64,000 bases of DNA from Eurosta solidaginis (GCF_040869045.1 NC_090322.1:275802662-275866661); one strand, 5' to 3'; shown: positions 43,538-56,135, counted from the stretch's first letter. Notes: generated by a model from the letters alone, not told the origin. Numbers and translations: made by a program.

Positions 43538-45295
43538 GACTTTTTCCTTTTATTTTTTACTTTTAATAAATTATGTTAATTTCATAAAAAAAATGCGATT
43601 TTTAAAATAAATTACGTTTACTTCGACGACACTATTGAAGTTTTCTTGTAATTGTAACTTTTACATATGTACATAATAGTTTGCTGTATTTTTCAAATCT
43701 CATTGTAACTGATTATATAGAATAAAGATACCATTTCAAATTTTGATTTGGGATTTATATAATTTTTTTTTTTTTGGGACTTGTGGTTTCATTATGAAAT
43801 AGCTGGCAAATATTGGGAGTTATTTCATTTCCTTCTTTGGGAGTTATTTCATTTATTAAAGTTGGGACTTATTTCATTGGGAGTTATTTCACTGCACCTA
43901 AAACCAAAGCTTAACATAGAATTGTATAATAAACGCGCATATACTTGCTTTCGAATTCTCTTCATACTCCGTTAGTTTAAACCATTGTGAATTCATACAA
44001 GTGAAGAGTCTTTCTATTCCTCCATTGCCAAGCAATTGCTGACAGAGAGAACGGCTGTCACGAATGGCCAGAGAATGGAAGAAAGGTTTGTTTTTTGCTC
44101 GCGATTACATGCCATGAATTGCCCATATGTGTTTCAAATCAGCTTTTCTTTAAAATGTGTATACAGAAAATCAGTCTACATATTAATATTCCTTTCTAAA
44201 ATCCAGTTAATGGATTAAATTTGAGCAGCCCGTTAAGCAAACATTTTAAAATATGCAAATAATGCAATATACCAGTCGTCTACAAAAATGTTTAAAAAAC
44301 ACTATTGAGCAAATGATTTTAGTAACCGAACAGCGATTGAACAGGTGATCGAGGCTGTTTACTATTGCGAACGCTTTTATCAGACATTCGCCACTTGTAT
44401 GAATTCACAATGGTTTAAACTGTTCACGAAATAAATAGATTTTTAAGCAATACAATGCCTTAGACCTTCACCGAGCATGACGAGTGGGCCCTGGTACATA
44501 AAACTTTATGCCATCACGTGCTCCTAGACATATAGACGTTAATTCTAATAGTTCCCTATAGTTATATCTTCAATTCTACCTCAGAGAAATTTAGAATAGT
44601 ATCTTTGCTATCGCTTAAAAGTAATTTCAATTCGTTATTTTGTAGCAAATATCTAAAACTATTTTTGTCGATGTTTTTCCAATTTTCTTGAAATCGCCGA
44701 AATAACTGGACGTCCTTACTAGTATTTACTGGAAAATAACATTCGAAAACCCCTCTCAGCAAAACTTCAAAAATATGATGACGACAAGGTAGATACAAAG
44801 GTTTTCGCTCAAGTTTATTTTCTAATAACGTTGCAGCTCCTTTTATAACGCCTGAGTTAACCGATGTCGTATCAAAACAACAGGCCACAATATCATCCTT
44901 CAGATCCCGTTCAAATAACAGTTCATGCAACATATCAGCTATTTCCGAGCCTGTTGCGGCATATAATATTGGAGCTCCTATTAACTATTCGCCATAACTG
45001 TACGTAACAATAACTGGAAGTCGTTCCACCTTTTCGCGACCTGTTGTTTCTGGAAGTAGTTTTCCATCCCAATGCAAAGTGCCGCAATTTATCTATTTAA
45101 TAAAACTTACTACTAAAAATTTGTTCATTCAAGAGCAGTATAGTTTTAATAAGAAAACGTCGAAAGCAATATATATTTTGATTGGCCTAAAACTTTGTAT
45201 ATATTCGTTTTTGGGCTTTTCGCATATTTTTAGGGGGTGAGGTCAAGAATCCAAACCCTTTTTTCCCTCTCCATACAACATTAGGGTGCCATGTA

Positions 45296-48200
45296 CTTAT
45301 ATGTGTGCATATGCATGAGTTGAGATGACAGTTAAGTTATGCTAAAACCTACTTAAGGAGGCTACATGCATTAGTTTCTGACACATACAGTTATTTCAAT
45401 GGATTAACTAGCCCATAAGCTGAGGTATTTAATGTACCCTTAGGCGGCATGTTTATTGTTGGCAAGAAGTGTTTCAACAAACGCTGAAGTCAGTATGTCA
45501 GAAACCCTTTGGAATAAAAATGTTTAAAAATAAAATAACCATCAAAGCTGTAAATTAAAATTATCTCAACCTAAAATGTCTTTAAATTGATTGCTATTTA
45601 TATCGATTGGCTTTATTGCATCAAATCAGGTTAGGTTAAGGTATTTGTTTAATTAATGGTGAAGGCAATCTATTGGTTTTTGTAAGTTAAAGAATCTTCT
45701 ATCAGTGTCTCCATTTTTTGAAAAGCTTTCGGGCTACCTATTATTTCGTCATCGATGTATTATATATATGGTTTGGACAAAATTTGTTAACATTTAAGCG
45801 CTGTATATATACACAAAATTGCTTTCCATACATGTATGCGTATTTACACCTGTGGTTGTGAATGAAAACGCACTATCCTGCAATAAAAAATTTAAATAAA
45901 TGCTAACAAGTTTTTTTTTAAATTACCAAACAAGCCCAAATGGAGATGTAAAAATGTTTTGCAAGGATAATGAACAGAAATAACCTCCTAAATTGAAACA
46001 TATCCAAAGACAGGCTTCTTGGCTGCTAAAGCTACCCTGTAGGAAAGCCAGTAGCTTGTAAAAAAACTTTCAATTTCAGAACTAGAACAACAATGCAAAT
46101 ATCATACTAAATCAATGCAAATGTCATATAAGTTCAAAGAAAGCCAAAACAGGAGTTAACTAAACAATATCCGTCTGCAAACATAATAATATTTTGCAAA
46201 CAAACTTTTGATAAAGTCAGATTTGCATTTACTATTGAATACAAATCAAAAACATTTAAAGAAGATTTACATGTTAATGAAAACTAGCTTTATGTCAATG
46301 CTAACGTACTTCCAAAGTGGGTGCATCTCATAATAGAGACTTTGAGAAGCCATAGAAAACATAGTCCCGAAAATTTTAGAAACAACGGCAAGACACAGTC
46401 CTGACAAATAATCCCGACAAGACACAATTTAGACAAAATTTCCCTTTTAATCTGTCTACTTTAGGGCGCATATACAACGGCACTTAGTTTTGTATAGATT
46501 GTTAAAATCATAGCTTTATTTGCACTTATGAAATAATTGGACATACAATTCGGTTTTATACATTTTATATCACATTATACAAAACTGCAACTGAACTGAG
46601 AGCTTGCGTTATGCTCCATCACTTTAAGAGGTGCGTGTCTCCGATTCACCACCACTGAAAACTATATACCAATAAACAAATAAACCTGACTCACAGAGAC
46701 AGATGTATCTGCGCTTAAAACAAACGCACATTTCATAAGACGCATTTACAGAAGGGTGAAAATTGAAGACATTTTTTAAGATAATATTTATATTTAGTCA
46801 GGAATTAAGTCGGGATTTTGTCTTATCGTAATTTGATTATGTATTTCAAGTTTGTGTATGTCAGGACTATGGCATACACTCTTGCTAGAAAATAAAAATA
46901 TTAAAAATCTTGAAAATAGACTTAAGCGTTCTTAGAAAGATTACAGCGCAGAGCTGGGTATATTGTGCTCGTTGCTCGTTTTGTGAATACATATTTAGGT
47001 TGCAATGCATCAAATGCTTTTGAGTTATCTTAAGAACAGATCGAGCGATGTGATACGAGAACCCAAGTATTCGGGAGTGTAATTATGGAAGCGAGTCTGC
47101 AAACTCACAACTTCTGCCAAGGCCGTGTTCAAGTAGTGATGCATTTTCACCAGTTAAACTTCCAATTTGAGAAAAGGGCCGCAATTTGCTCGAGGTCTTG
47201 AATCAGTGAGTAGGAAGCATTTTTAAATTGAAGCAACTTTTGCTATGTATTTAATGTTTAGGACATACGTATGAGTGGGCAGTGCAGTTTTTCTAATTCT
47301 TTCTGCAGGGTAAGTTTACATTGGTAAGAAAACACAACTACGCTACCAAAAGTACAAAGATTTTCTTTCAGGATTGACACACTCACTTAGTTTCGTTTGC
47401 GTTTGGTTTTTATTTGTCTTCTCATTTACGTATTATTGTCCATTTTATGAGCATCCTACACCCTACAATTTTCCACCTACCATCAATCGTTTATAATTTG
47501 GTTGAAAAGACTCTATTATATAGAGCTTTTCCTTTGTTCGCTATATGAGAATTAGAATGGTGTGGGCGTGAATGGAAGTACGGGTGATAACGTGTTAGAG
47601 AAAAAGCGAAGCAAGGGACTTTTGTTCGTATGCGTTGATCCTTTACCTTCATCACTTTTATGGTTCACATAAAAAAGTAATAAATTGTTTGAATATTTCG
47701 AAAAAAATATACCGAATTGTTTCTATCCTGTGCTCCTCTTCATACATATACATATTTGCTCTGCACACCAGTGGACTTTTATCTGCATTAATACATACAT
47801 AAGTATTTGATATCTTGTATCGTACCCTACTCCTCCAACTCAACATCCTATTCACGCTCAAGTTTGGCATTATCAGTAGCGCCCGTCAACGCTGTCATCG
47901 CATTTTTATACATTTTCCATCCTCCTTCTCTAGGCGACTTGCCTCTATTCAAACATTGGTGTGTGTATGCGTGTACGTGCGTTGGTGTGAGTGATGTTGC
48001 ACGACTGCAATTGGGTTGTTAACACAATTTTCTCGCTTTATTTTATATTCTTTGCTCTTTGAATTTTTATTTTACAATTTTTCGTCAATTTCTTCGTTGG
48101 CTCTGCATTCCTAACTAAATATAAAACGTTTTGCATATGAATACATACATATGTACATATGTTCGCGTGTATCCATGCAAGTATTCAAATGTATATATGT

Positions 48201-48702
48201 ATATGTGTGTGTGCTTGGACTTTTTACAGATGTCTTCATTTCAACACTCATTTATCATTGTCCTGCTAAGTTATGAATATTTTTCCATGATTTACGAGTA
48301 TGTAAATTTTTGAAACAAGGAATTTGCGATACAATAAAAATTGCTCTACGAATGATATATTTATGTAAATTTGAGTATTTTCAACCGCAAGTGTGAATTA
48401 CGATCGAAACCCATTTCCAACATGATTGTTATAGTTTGTGCATGTGTGTGTTTGTGGCTGGTGCTGGTTATAGATTTGTGTGGCATTTATTGCTAGTTTC
48501 AACATAAAATAAAGGAAATCGCTGTGGACTAGTTAACATTTGTTTACCTAAAACGCTTTTAAAAGTTTTATTACAATTGTATGCGAAAAAATGAATTCAG
48601 AAGATTATTTCACTAATACAATGAACGACAATAATGGTAAAAAATATTGATGATGTAAATAATATGTACTCTAGAATAAACGTAATATATACATATTGTA
48701 AC
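45296..48702. other. 3.4 kb without recognisable genes
   Basis: AT-rich, with TACATATG-type microsatellites near 48140-48210. A partial inverted similarity (AGTCCTGACA, TCCCGACAAGACA) links 46363-46440 and 46797-46875. Nothing codes for a recognised product. Confidence 0.5.
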
Positions 48703-48706
48703 GAAT

Positions 48707-49258
48707 TTTTCTGCAAACCCTCTTAATTGCCCTTTTGCTAGGTTCGTATCGCTAAACTGTTGAATAAATAACTCCAATATTGAATAATGGAAAAATGGCC
48801 CTTATTAAATTGATAGCTCAAATGAAACTCTACTATTCAAAATAATACTGCTATAGCTCGCTAGATAGCGCTTAATCGAAACTGCTTGACAGCTCAAATC
48901 ATATTGAATTCCAGCGCCTCTAGATCTGCGCCTTTTTATACTCTCTGGTTTCCTCGTTCGCATCTTCTAGAATTTACTAGCATTGTCCATGAGCTCTCAA
49001 ACTTCTCAGCTGTAACTACAATTGCACAATTTTATAGCTTTTCTCATTGCATACTTATAGGAGTATCTCAGGTATATGCATGTGTTAGTGCATTCACTCT
49101 CCGCTGCGCGCATACGTACATGGTACATATATGTAGACACAGTTATTGTTTCGTTTATGTAGATACATAATGATTTAATTATTGATGTGCATTCACGTCA
49201 CTGTTTAGCATCGGCTTAGAGACGGCAGCACTTCTTAGTTTTGCTAATATTCGTAACA
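48707..49258 (-). repeat. 3' LTR of decayed Gypsy copy
   Basis: Lacks a 54-bp segment (around AATAACACTTATACTTTGC) that the 5' LTR of the same copy retains; several substitutions also separate the two. Confidence 0.93.
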
Positions 49259-49269
49259 CTGCCCTCCAC

Positions 49270-52200
49270 CTAAGTCTGATCGTCGCGGTTAGACAAATCT
49301 CTCGATTTAGCCGGTGCTAGCCTCTCCAAATGAACCATTTTCATTTTGGTTCGTGGTTTGCCAATGGTTTGTATGCGGTACACTACATCGTTGATCCGTT
49401 TTACAACTTTGTATGGGTCTTCCCAGTTAAACTGCAATTTCGGGGACAAACCTTTTTTTCGTTGTGGGTTGTATAGCAGCACCAAATCTCCTTCCTGAAG
49501 CCCTTCCGAATTAATTGCTTTATCGTACCTCGCTTTCATCTTGTCACTCATAATCTTTGCTCGTTGCCTCACCAGATCGTGTATCTCTCACAGCCCTTCT
49601 TCCAAGACACCAGTGGATTTCTTGACATTCCTCTCCGCGTCGGCATCTATCCCATACTTCAAATCAGCTGGCAGTCGAAGGTCATTGCCAAAAATTCCCT
49701 TTGCGGGAGTTTGGCCCGTTGTGTCAGGTACTGCCGATCGGTAGGCCATCAAGAATAACGATATGTGTGTCCCAGTCCTTATGGTACTTGTCTACTACTT
49801 TCCTTAAATGCTCTTCCAATGTTCTATTGAAACGTTCCACCATACCATCGGATTGAGGATGCAATTCAGTTGTCCTTGTTTTTCGAATGCCCAAATTCTT
49901 GCACATTTCTTGGAACACACCTGATTCAAAATTCCTGCCTTGGTCAGAATGTAACTCCATTGGTACACCATACCTTGCAACCCATTCGTTTTTAACCACT
50001 TCTGCTACTGTTTCTTCTTCTTGGTTTGGGATTGGGTATACCTCTGGCCATTTATTGAAATAATCCATAACCACCAGTACGTATTTGTTTTCGCGGTTGC
50101 TAGTAGGAAATGGACCTGCGACATCCATGTCGATCCTTTCAAATGGTGCACCTGAAATATACTGCTTCATCTGGCCATGACTTCGGGTTTTGGGCCATTT
50201 CGCTCAGTTGCATACCTCGCAATTGGCAATCCACTCGGTGACCGACTGACGGCAACCAACCCAATAGAATCTCTGCTTAATTTTCTCGAGTGTCTTCGTG
50301 ATTCCAAGATGAATTCCACTTGGACCATTGTGCAGCTCGCTGAGCACGTCAGGAATCCTCTTTCTGGGAACAACTATTAGCTTCATCTTGCATTGACCAT
50401 CCTCACTCTCCCATACTCGATGCAAGCAACCGGATATCAATTCTAAACTGTTCCACTGTGCCCAATATGACTTCGCTATGGGACTCTCTGCTGACATCTC
50501 CTCTCTGCTTGGTCTTTCGTTTCGTTCGAGCCCTTGCATAACATGTGACAGATCTGTATCTTCTAGCTGACACTTTCTTAGTTGTTCCTTGTCCCATTCA
50601 TCCGTACACGTTATAGTCATTAGCCGGACATCTATAATGTCTTCTTTAGCCTCGGCCTTTGAACAGTGCTTGCATTCCAAACTACATGGCCTTCGTGACA
50701 TTGCATCGGGATTTCCATGGGTACTACCTTTTCGATGCTCAATGGAAAAGTCATAGTTTTGTAGTCGCTCGATCCAACGTGCCAATTGTCCTTCCGGATT
50801 ACGGAACTGCAGAAGCCATTTTAACGCTGCGTGATCAGTCCTGACACGGAATCGCCGGCCGTAGAGGTATTTGTGAAAATGTTTAATGCACTCTACCAAT
50901 GCCAACAGCTCTCTCCGCGCAACGCAGTAGTTCCTCTCTGGTTTTCCAATCGAACGGCTGTAATATGCAACTACCTTCTCCTGTCCATCGACCAGTTGTG
51001 ACAAAACGCCTCCTATAGCATATCCACTCGCATCTGTATCTAGAATAAATGTTGCTCCTGGATTAGGATATGCCAACATTGGGGCAGTGCACAAACGCTC
51101 TTTCAATGTTTGGAAAGCTACTTCTTGCTCCTTCTTCCATTCAAAAGCTTTATTTTTTCTTGTTGGCTCATGGAGACTATGGGCTACGCTGGCAAAATTT
51201 GGTACAAATCGGCGGTAATATGTGTACAGTCCAAGGAAACTTCTCAATTCATGCAGATTCTGTGGTCTTGGCCAATCCTTTACTGCCTCTATCTTTTCAT
51301 TCGCTGTACAGACACCTTCTGTCGTTACTTTGTGGCCCAAATAATTTACTTCCTTTTTAAACAGCGCACTTTTTGGGACTTAATTTCAGACCAGCGCCAG
51401 CTATTCTCTGGAAAACTTCCTCCAAGTTTTTAAGATGTTCATCAAAACTCTTGCCCAATACGATGATGTCGTCCAGGTACACCAAGCATGTTTTCCAATG
51501 TAGTCCTTTCAGTACCTGGTCCATGAGTCTCTCAAAAGTAGCTGGTGCATTACAAAGTCCAAAAGGCCTCACTGTAAATTGCCAAAGACCATCACCGACA
51601 CTGAAGGCTGTTTTCTCTTTATCTTCCTCCTTCACCTCAACTTGCCAGTAGCCGCTTTTCAAGTCCAGTGTGAAAAACCATTTCGTACCAGATAGCGAGT
51701 CCAGAGTGTCGTCAATTCTTGGTAACGGGTAGCTATCCTTTTTCGTAACGTCATTCAACTTCCGGTAGTCCACGCAAAACCTCATTTTTCCATCCTTCTT
51801 CTTTACAAGTACTACCGGTGAGCTCCATGGACTAGCTGATGGTTCGATGACGCCGCTGTCACTCATTTTTGTATGATTTCACTCACAACTTCCCGCTTCG
51901 CCAGTGGAACACTACGTGGAGCTTGACGGATCGGCCTCGCATTTCCAGTGTCAATTTGATGTTTCACAACATTGGTGCGGCCTGGTTTGGAACCATCCTG
52001 GTCAAATATGTTCGCGTGATTTATGAGCAGTTGTTTTGCCTTACTCTGATAGGCTTCCTGTAGCCCTTGCGTCCATGCCGTGATGTCGTTTGAAAGATCA
52101 GTATTACTAGATGAAACGTGTTCCTGGAGCCGTTTACAGTTAATAACTACTTCGGCCTCTTGGCATCTTCCCAAAATAGTTCCTTTGGTCAAATTAAATG

Positions 52201-52863
52201 GTGACTTGAACTCATTGAGTACCCTTACCGGAACATGTCCATCTTGTTTTGTCATAGCCAGGGTTTTTCCTACAAGTATGTTCAGTGCTGATTTATTTGC
52301 TGCTTCGACAACCCAGAATTTGTTTGTCCCACAATTTCCATCAACCTTTGCCCAGATGACTGCTTCTGATTTTGGTGGTATTTGCTGACTCTCATCCACC
52401 AGCACTCGTTTACTGTTGTAGCCTCTCTCGTAGCCGAAATTAAGTGGCACATCCATGTTCTTATATCGCATCGTCTTGCTTTGCATGTCAATCTTGATGC
52501 CCTGGTCGATTAAGAAGTCCACTCCAATTATGATTTCATCAACAATATCTGCCACTATAAAATTGTGTACTACCGTGACGTTCCCAATTGCGACTTCACA
52601 TGATACTTCTCCTAGAACCGTGCTGTTTTCTCCAGTGGCTGTACACAATCTTGCTCCATGCAATGGTCTTACCTTGTTATTGACTAAATCCGCTCGAATG
52701 ATGGAATGAGATGCACCCGTATCTACAGTCAGTAAACGTTCCTTTCCATCCACATATCATACGACAGTAAGAATGTTTGACCTTCTTCCAATTTGTGAGA
52801 TAGAGATTATGGGGCATTCAATTGAGGGAGCCAGCTGTCGCCCCTTGCGGCTGACTCGCTTTA
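49270..52863 (-). pseudogene. pol: Gypsy Pol pseudogene (sister copy)
   Basis: Compared by eye with the intact Pol: protease DTGAS present; a 1-nt loss after VVSEIIQ (about 51864); RT with YLDD; a 2-nt loss after SPKKC (about 51365); RNase H; integrase finger; an AGA to TGA change after CEVC (about 50204); a 2-nt loss in an AC run after WDTHI (about 49760); then the C-terminal region to 49270. Domain order and catalytic residues are otherwise as in the intact copy. It cannot produce Pol. Confidence 0.93.
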
Positions 52864-54351
52864 GTTTAACGATTGAGTGGACTTGGAGATTTGCTCATCT
52901 CCTTCAGCTCTGCGTTTACGGCCACCCACATTGTTGGAGCTATTGGGACCGCTGCTGCAATGTCGTGCAATATGACCTGGGTTGCCGCACTTGAAACATT
53001 TAATAACTCCGGCATTTTTCTGTTGTGATCCCTTCAGTGCTTCCAAAATTGTGTCTACCCAATCTGGTCTTTCCACTTCCACACGATGAGCTTTGTATGC
53101 TGGTTTACTCAATAGTGAGGCTGTTTCCTGAGTCAATGCATGTGATACCGTTTCAGCAAATGCCAGTTTTGGGTTTGCGTATGTAGCTCGCTTCGTTTCC
53201 ACGTCCCGTATGCCATTTATAAAACTCTGGATTTTTACCCTCTCGGTGTATTCCACGGGTGCATCCGCATTTGCGAGATGAGCGAACCTTTCAACATCCG
53301 AGGCAAACTCCTGCAAAGTCTCATTAGCTCTTTGGTGACGGTTTTGCAACTCAATTTGGAATATCTGTTTCCTATGCTCGCTTCCATAACGTCTCTCGAC
53401 AGCGGCCATCTATGCTTCATTGTTGTTCCGCTCTCCTTCGGGAATCGTCTGTAGGATTTCGGCTGCTGGCCCTTGCAATGCCACGAACAGAGCTGCAACT
53501 TTATCTTCAGCATTCCAGTTGTTCGCTGCCGACGTCTTCTCAAATTGGAGCTTAAATACCTGGAATGGAACAGAACCATAAAACGTTGGGGATTTTACCT
53601 TCAGAGTAGACGTTGAAGTGATTGGACGGTTCAATTGTAACTCCTGAATCCGATATTTCAAAGCATCCATCTCGTCCTCCACTTTATTTTGTCGTTCACT
53701 AACAGCCTCCAGCTGTGATGAGAATTTTGTTTCCTGTGCCTCCAGCTTTGTTGAGATACGCTCTTCTTGTGCTTCGAGCTGTAATGTTATGCGTGCCTCT
53801 TGTTCTTTTAATTGTTCTGCAATTTGTGACGCCATGTGTGTTTTCTGTTCTTCCATCTTCGGTGTTATTCGTGTCTCTTGGGATTCCATCTGTGATGACA
53901 TATACGTTTTCTGTTCTTCAAGTTGAGATGACATATACGTTTTCTCTCCTTCTAGTTGAGATGACATATACGTTTTCTGCTCTTCTAGTTGAGATGACAT
54001 GTTGGTGGATATTTGCGATGCCATTTCTGTTATACGTGCCTCTTGCGCTTCCAGTTGGGATGCCAATTGCGACGACATTGATGCTACTGTCGATGTTTGT
54101 GCAGATATTGCAGCCAATATCATGTTCAAATCTGTGCTGGTAACCGTCTGCGATGTTTCGTTTTTCTCTTCAATTTTTGTTGTCTCCTCGCCATCAAGAT
54201 GAAAGACATACTCTTCCACATCAATTCCTTCTGCTTCCATTGCCTCTCGTAGCCGTGCCTGAAGTTCGAGTTTAACGCCGCTTGTATTCAATCCACGGCT
54301 CTCCAACTCCTTCTTCAGTTGCTGGATCTTTAATTCACTGAACTTTGCCAT
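52861..54351 (-). pseudogene. gag: Gypsy Gag pseudogene (sister copy)
   Basis: ATG at 54351, SAP-like start KFSELKIQQLKKELESRG, coiled coil with EEQKTYMSSQL-type repeats arranged differently from the intact copy, Gag domain, then a TTG to TAG change (53410-53412) inside NNNEA-MAAVERRYG, and a CCHC knuckle CFKCGNPGHIARHC near 52975. Apart from the single stop the frame is open. Confidence 0.93.
52864..52870 (-). promoter_or_regulatory. Frameshift heptamer GTTAAAC, sister copy
   Basis: Identical heptamer and following TAA (52861-52863) as in the intact element, despite divergence elsewhere; supports function. Confidence 0.6.
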
Positions 54352-54390
54352 GTCCTTGTTGTCTTCTTGAATTTATTCAACAATTCCTCT

Positions 54391-54402
54391 TCTGACACCA
54401 AT
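54391..54402 (-). promoter_or_regulatory. Primer-binding region, sister copy
   Basis: On the minus strand ATTGGTGTCAGA follows the 5' LTR, as in the intact element. Confidence 0.7.
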
Positions 54403-55008
54403 TGTAACGAATTTCTCTGCAAATCCTCTTAATTGCCCTTTTGCTAGGTTCGTATCGCTAAACTGTTGAATAAATAACTCCAATATTGAATAATGGAAAA
54501 ATGGCCCTTATTAAATTACTTCACAATAACACTTATACTTTGCTTAACAACCAAACTGATTGATAGCTCAAATGAAACTCTACTATTCAAAATAATACTG
54601 CTATAGCTCGCTAGATAGCGCTTAATCGAAACTGCTTGACAGCTCAAATCAAACTGAATTCCAGCGCCTCTACATCTGCGCCTTTTTATAATCTCTGGTT
54701 TCCTCGTTCGCATCTTCTAGAATTTACTAGCATTGTCCATGAACTCTCAAACTTCTCAGCTGTAACTACAATTGCACAATTTTATAGCTTTTCTCATTGC
54801 ATACTTATAGGAGTATCTCAGATATATGCATGTGTTAGTGCATTAACTCTCCGCTGCTCGTATACGTACATGGTACATATATGTAGACGCAGTTATTGTT
54901 TCGTTTATGTAGATACATAATGATTGAATTATTGATATGCTTTCACGTCACTGCTTAGCATCGGCTTAGAGACGGCAGCACTCCTTAGTTTTGCTAATAT
55001 TCGCAACA
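54403..55008 (-). repeat. 5' LTR of decayed Gypsy copy (606 bp)
   Basis: Minus strand begins TGTTGCGAATATTAGC and ends TTCGTTACA. A TATAAAAAGG box and a TTCAGTTTGA initiator are kept. Confidence 0.93.
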
Positions 55009-55109
55009 ATATGTATTTAAATTCAGATGACGTAATACATTGGTTTATGGATAATAGAGCTCAATTGTGAACAAATTATCATAACTTAAAATGGAAGTGT
55101 GTGGGTCAG

Positions 55110-55335
55110 TGTAGCCTTTGGGCTTTTATTCGTTGATCTATCTTCAAACCTGCGTAAAGCTCATACAGCTTATTATAATACCTCCTTAAATATTCGCCGT
55201 CGGCATCACGAACAGGATCATAAATCTTCCGCAGAAATTTGCTCTCAAACGCCGCAAGAGCCATCTTATTCCACAACCTCAACGATTCCGAATAATACTT
55301 CAGGATAACATGTGATTTTTGTTTATGAAGATTGG
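55110..55335 (-). pseudogene. RTE/CR1-like C-terminal fragment
   Basis: Minus-strand frame reads LAAFESKFLRKIYDPVRDADGEY, YNKLYELYAGLKIDQRIKAQRL, the same region as ERKVVRKIYGPLRVGDGKY at 25449-25889 but diverged. Confidence 0.7.
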
Positions 55336-55589
55336 ACAAGTGCTGAGTAGCACTTGCTTGAATGAGCTAATCGCTGTGTGCTTTCTAAATCGGCATTGTT
55401 TTCGCTGTTAATGTAGATAATGAAATCTTTATTAGTCATCATTATTAAACAAATTTTTGCGTTTGGTTTGATTTTTGGACAAAATAGTAGTAGTAGGATA
55501 TTTAATTTTTAGATATAAACTAGCTTACCCGGCAGGCATTTTTTTGCATTAACTTTCGTCTATATGCATAACTTTTAATAAGCTTTTAC

Positions 55590-55830
55590 ATCTTACTCTA
55601 CCTCCTCGTCTCTCTTAATATTTTCTTCACTCCACCCTCTGCCTTTTTCTATTCTCTTTCTCCCTCTCCATCTTTTCCCCCACTTCCTTTCCGCTCCTTC
55701 AATCCCTATCTCTATCTTTGTCTAACTCTATCTTTTTCTCACCCTCTTTCTCATTTCCTGTTTTTTCTTCTCTCTAGTTCTTCTTATTCTTCTCCTTCCC
55801 TTCTTCCTAGTTCTAGTTCCAACTCTAGAA
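55590..55830. repeat. 240-bp polypyrimidine tract
   Basis: The plus strand is almost entirely C/T with scattered A (CTCTTTCTCCCTCTCC, TCTCTATCTTTGTC). The strong strand bias gives a spurious antisense Arg/Lys frame (55728-55955). Confidence 0.85.
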
Positions 55831-56135
55831 TCAAATCGGCGGAGTGGTAGTCCATAAGTTGCATAAAAACATATATTCTCTATATACATATATATAGATA
55901 GATTAAATCTCCTTAGTGCACAAACATTACGATATAGATACAAACTTACAAACACAAGGGGATTTTATTTTTTGACGAAAGAGCATTTTTCAAGAGATAT
56001 ATGCATTCCTAACCATATATGTTGCATTAACTTGGCAACACGCATAAATGTGTACATGCGAATGGCAAGCTGGTATGAAATTAAAATACATACATGCCGT
56101 TATGTTTGGTTTTTCAGGTCTGTAATAATTAATTT

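Larger units (their letters stand above)
41484..43899. mobile_element. P-superfamily-like element inserted in transposase exon
   Basis: Ends AGGTGCAGTGAAATAACTCC and its reverse complement (GGGAGTTATTTCACTGCACC-T) are flanked by AAAACCA (41477-41483, 43900-43906), a 7-bp duplication or 8 bp if the preceding T is counted. The TGAAATAAC core of the ends resembles P-element termini, and 7-8 bp duplications suit that superfamily. Coding capacity is absent; the interior consists of repeated terminus-derived motifs plus Helentron copy C. Superfamily assignment is tentative. Confidence 0.7.
40896..45090 (-). pseudogene. Transposase-like protein (WDGK/FDTT/CRHH family), disrupted
   Basis: Upstream part (about 45090-44562): LHWDGKLLPETTG, VERLPVIVTYSYG, a stop, then CCFDTTSVNSGVIKGAA, LPCRHHIFEVLLRGVFE and FRRFQENWKNID. 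Next come KLTEYEEN and FIIQFYVKLWF, where the coding exon is cut by the nested element. It resumes after 41483 (minus) with RAPLQDLSVIKGI, a stop, LCNHLWYLSEECIALALFDD, then FVTGNTIDFFGRFGI, VVNNTAECGVKLMEEY and a stop at 40896. The W-D-G-K and F-D-T-T aspartates could be part of a DDE core; I recognise the block as a recurrent arthropod transposon protein but cannot name its superfamily. Confidence 0.7.
40393..45293. mobile_element. Unclassified TA-flanked DNA transposon, interrupted
   Basis: Left and right parts share an inverted block (ACCTCACCCCCTA and ATATGCGAA, then ACAAAGTTTTAGG) about 40-110 bp from each end. Termini are near CATTAGGGTGGCCC (40393) and ...GGGTGCCATG (45293), both next to TA. 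It encodes a transposase-like protein on the minus strand, interrupted by the element at 41484-43899. Superfamily not determined. Confidence 0.7.
48707..55008 (-). mobile_element. Ty3/Gypsy element, decayed sister copy, minus strand
   Basis: Same family as 10573-17105, with LTRs at 54403-55008 (5', 606 bp) and 48707-49258 (3', 552 bp) and a 4-bp duplication ATAT (48703-48706, 55009-55012), the same word as in the intact copy. Gag and Pol are clearly homologous but contain two nonsense changes and three small deletions. LTR sequences differ strongly from the intact copy in U3, so this is a separate subfamily. Confidence 0.95.

Noticed and set aside
55728..55955. Arg/Lys-rich minus-strand ORF
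   Set aside because: Produced by the polypyrimidine tract on the opposite strand.
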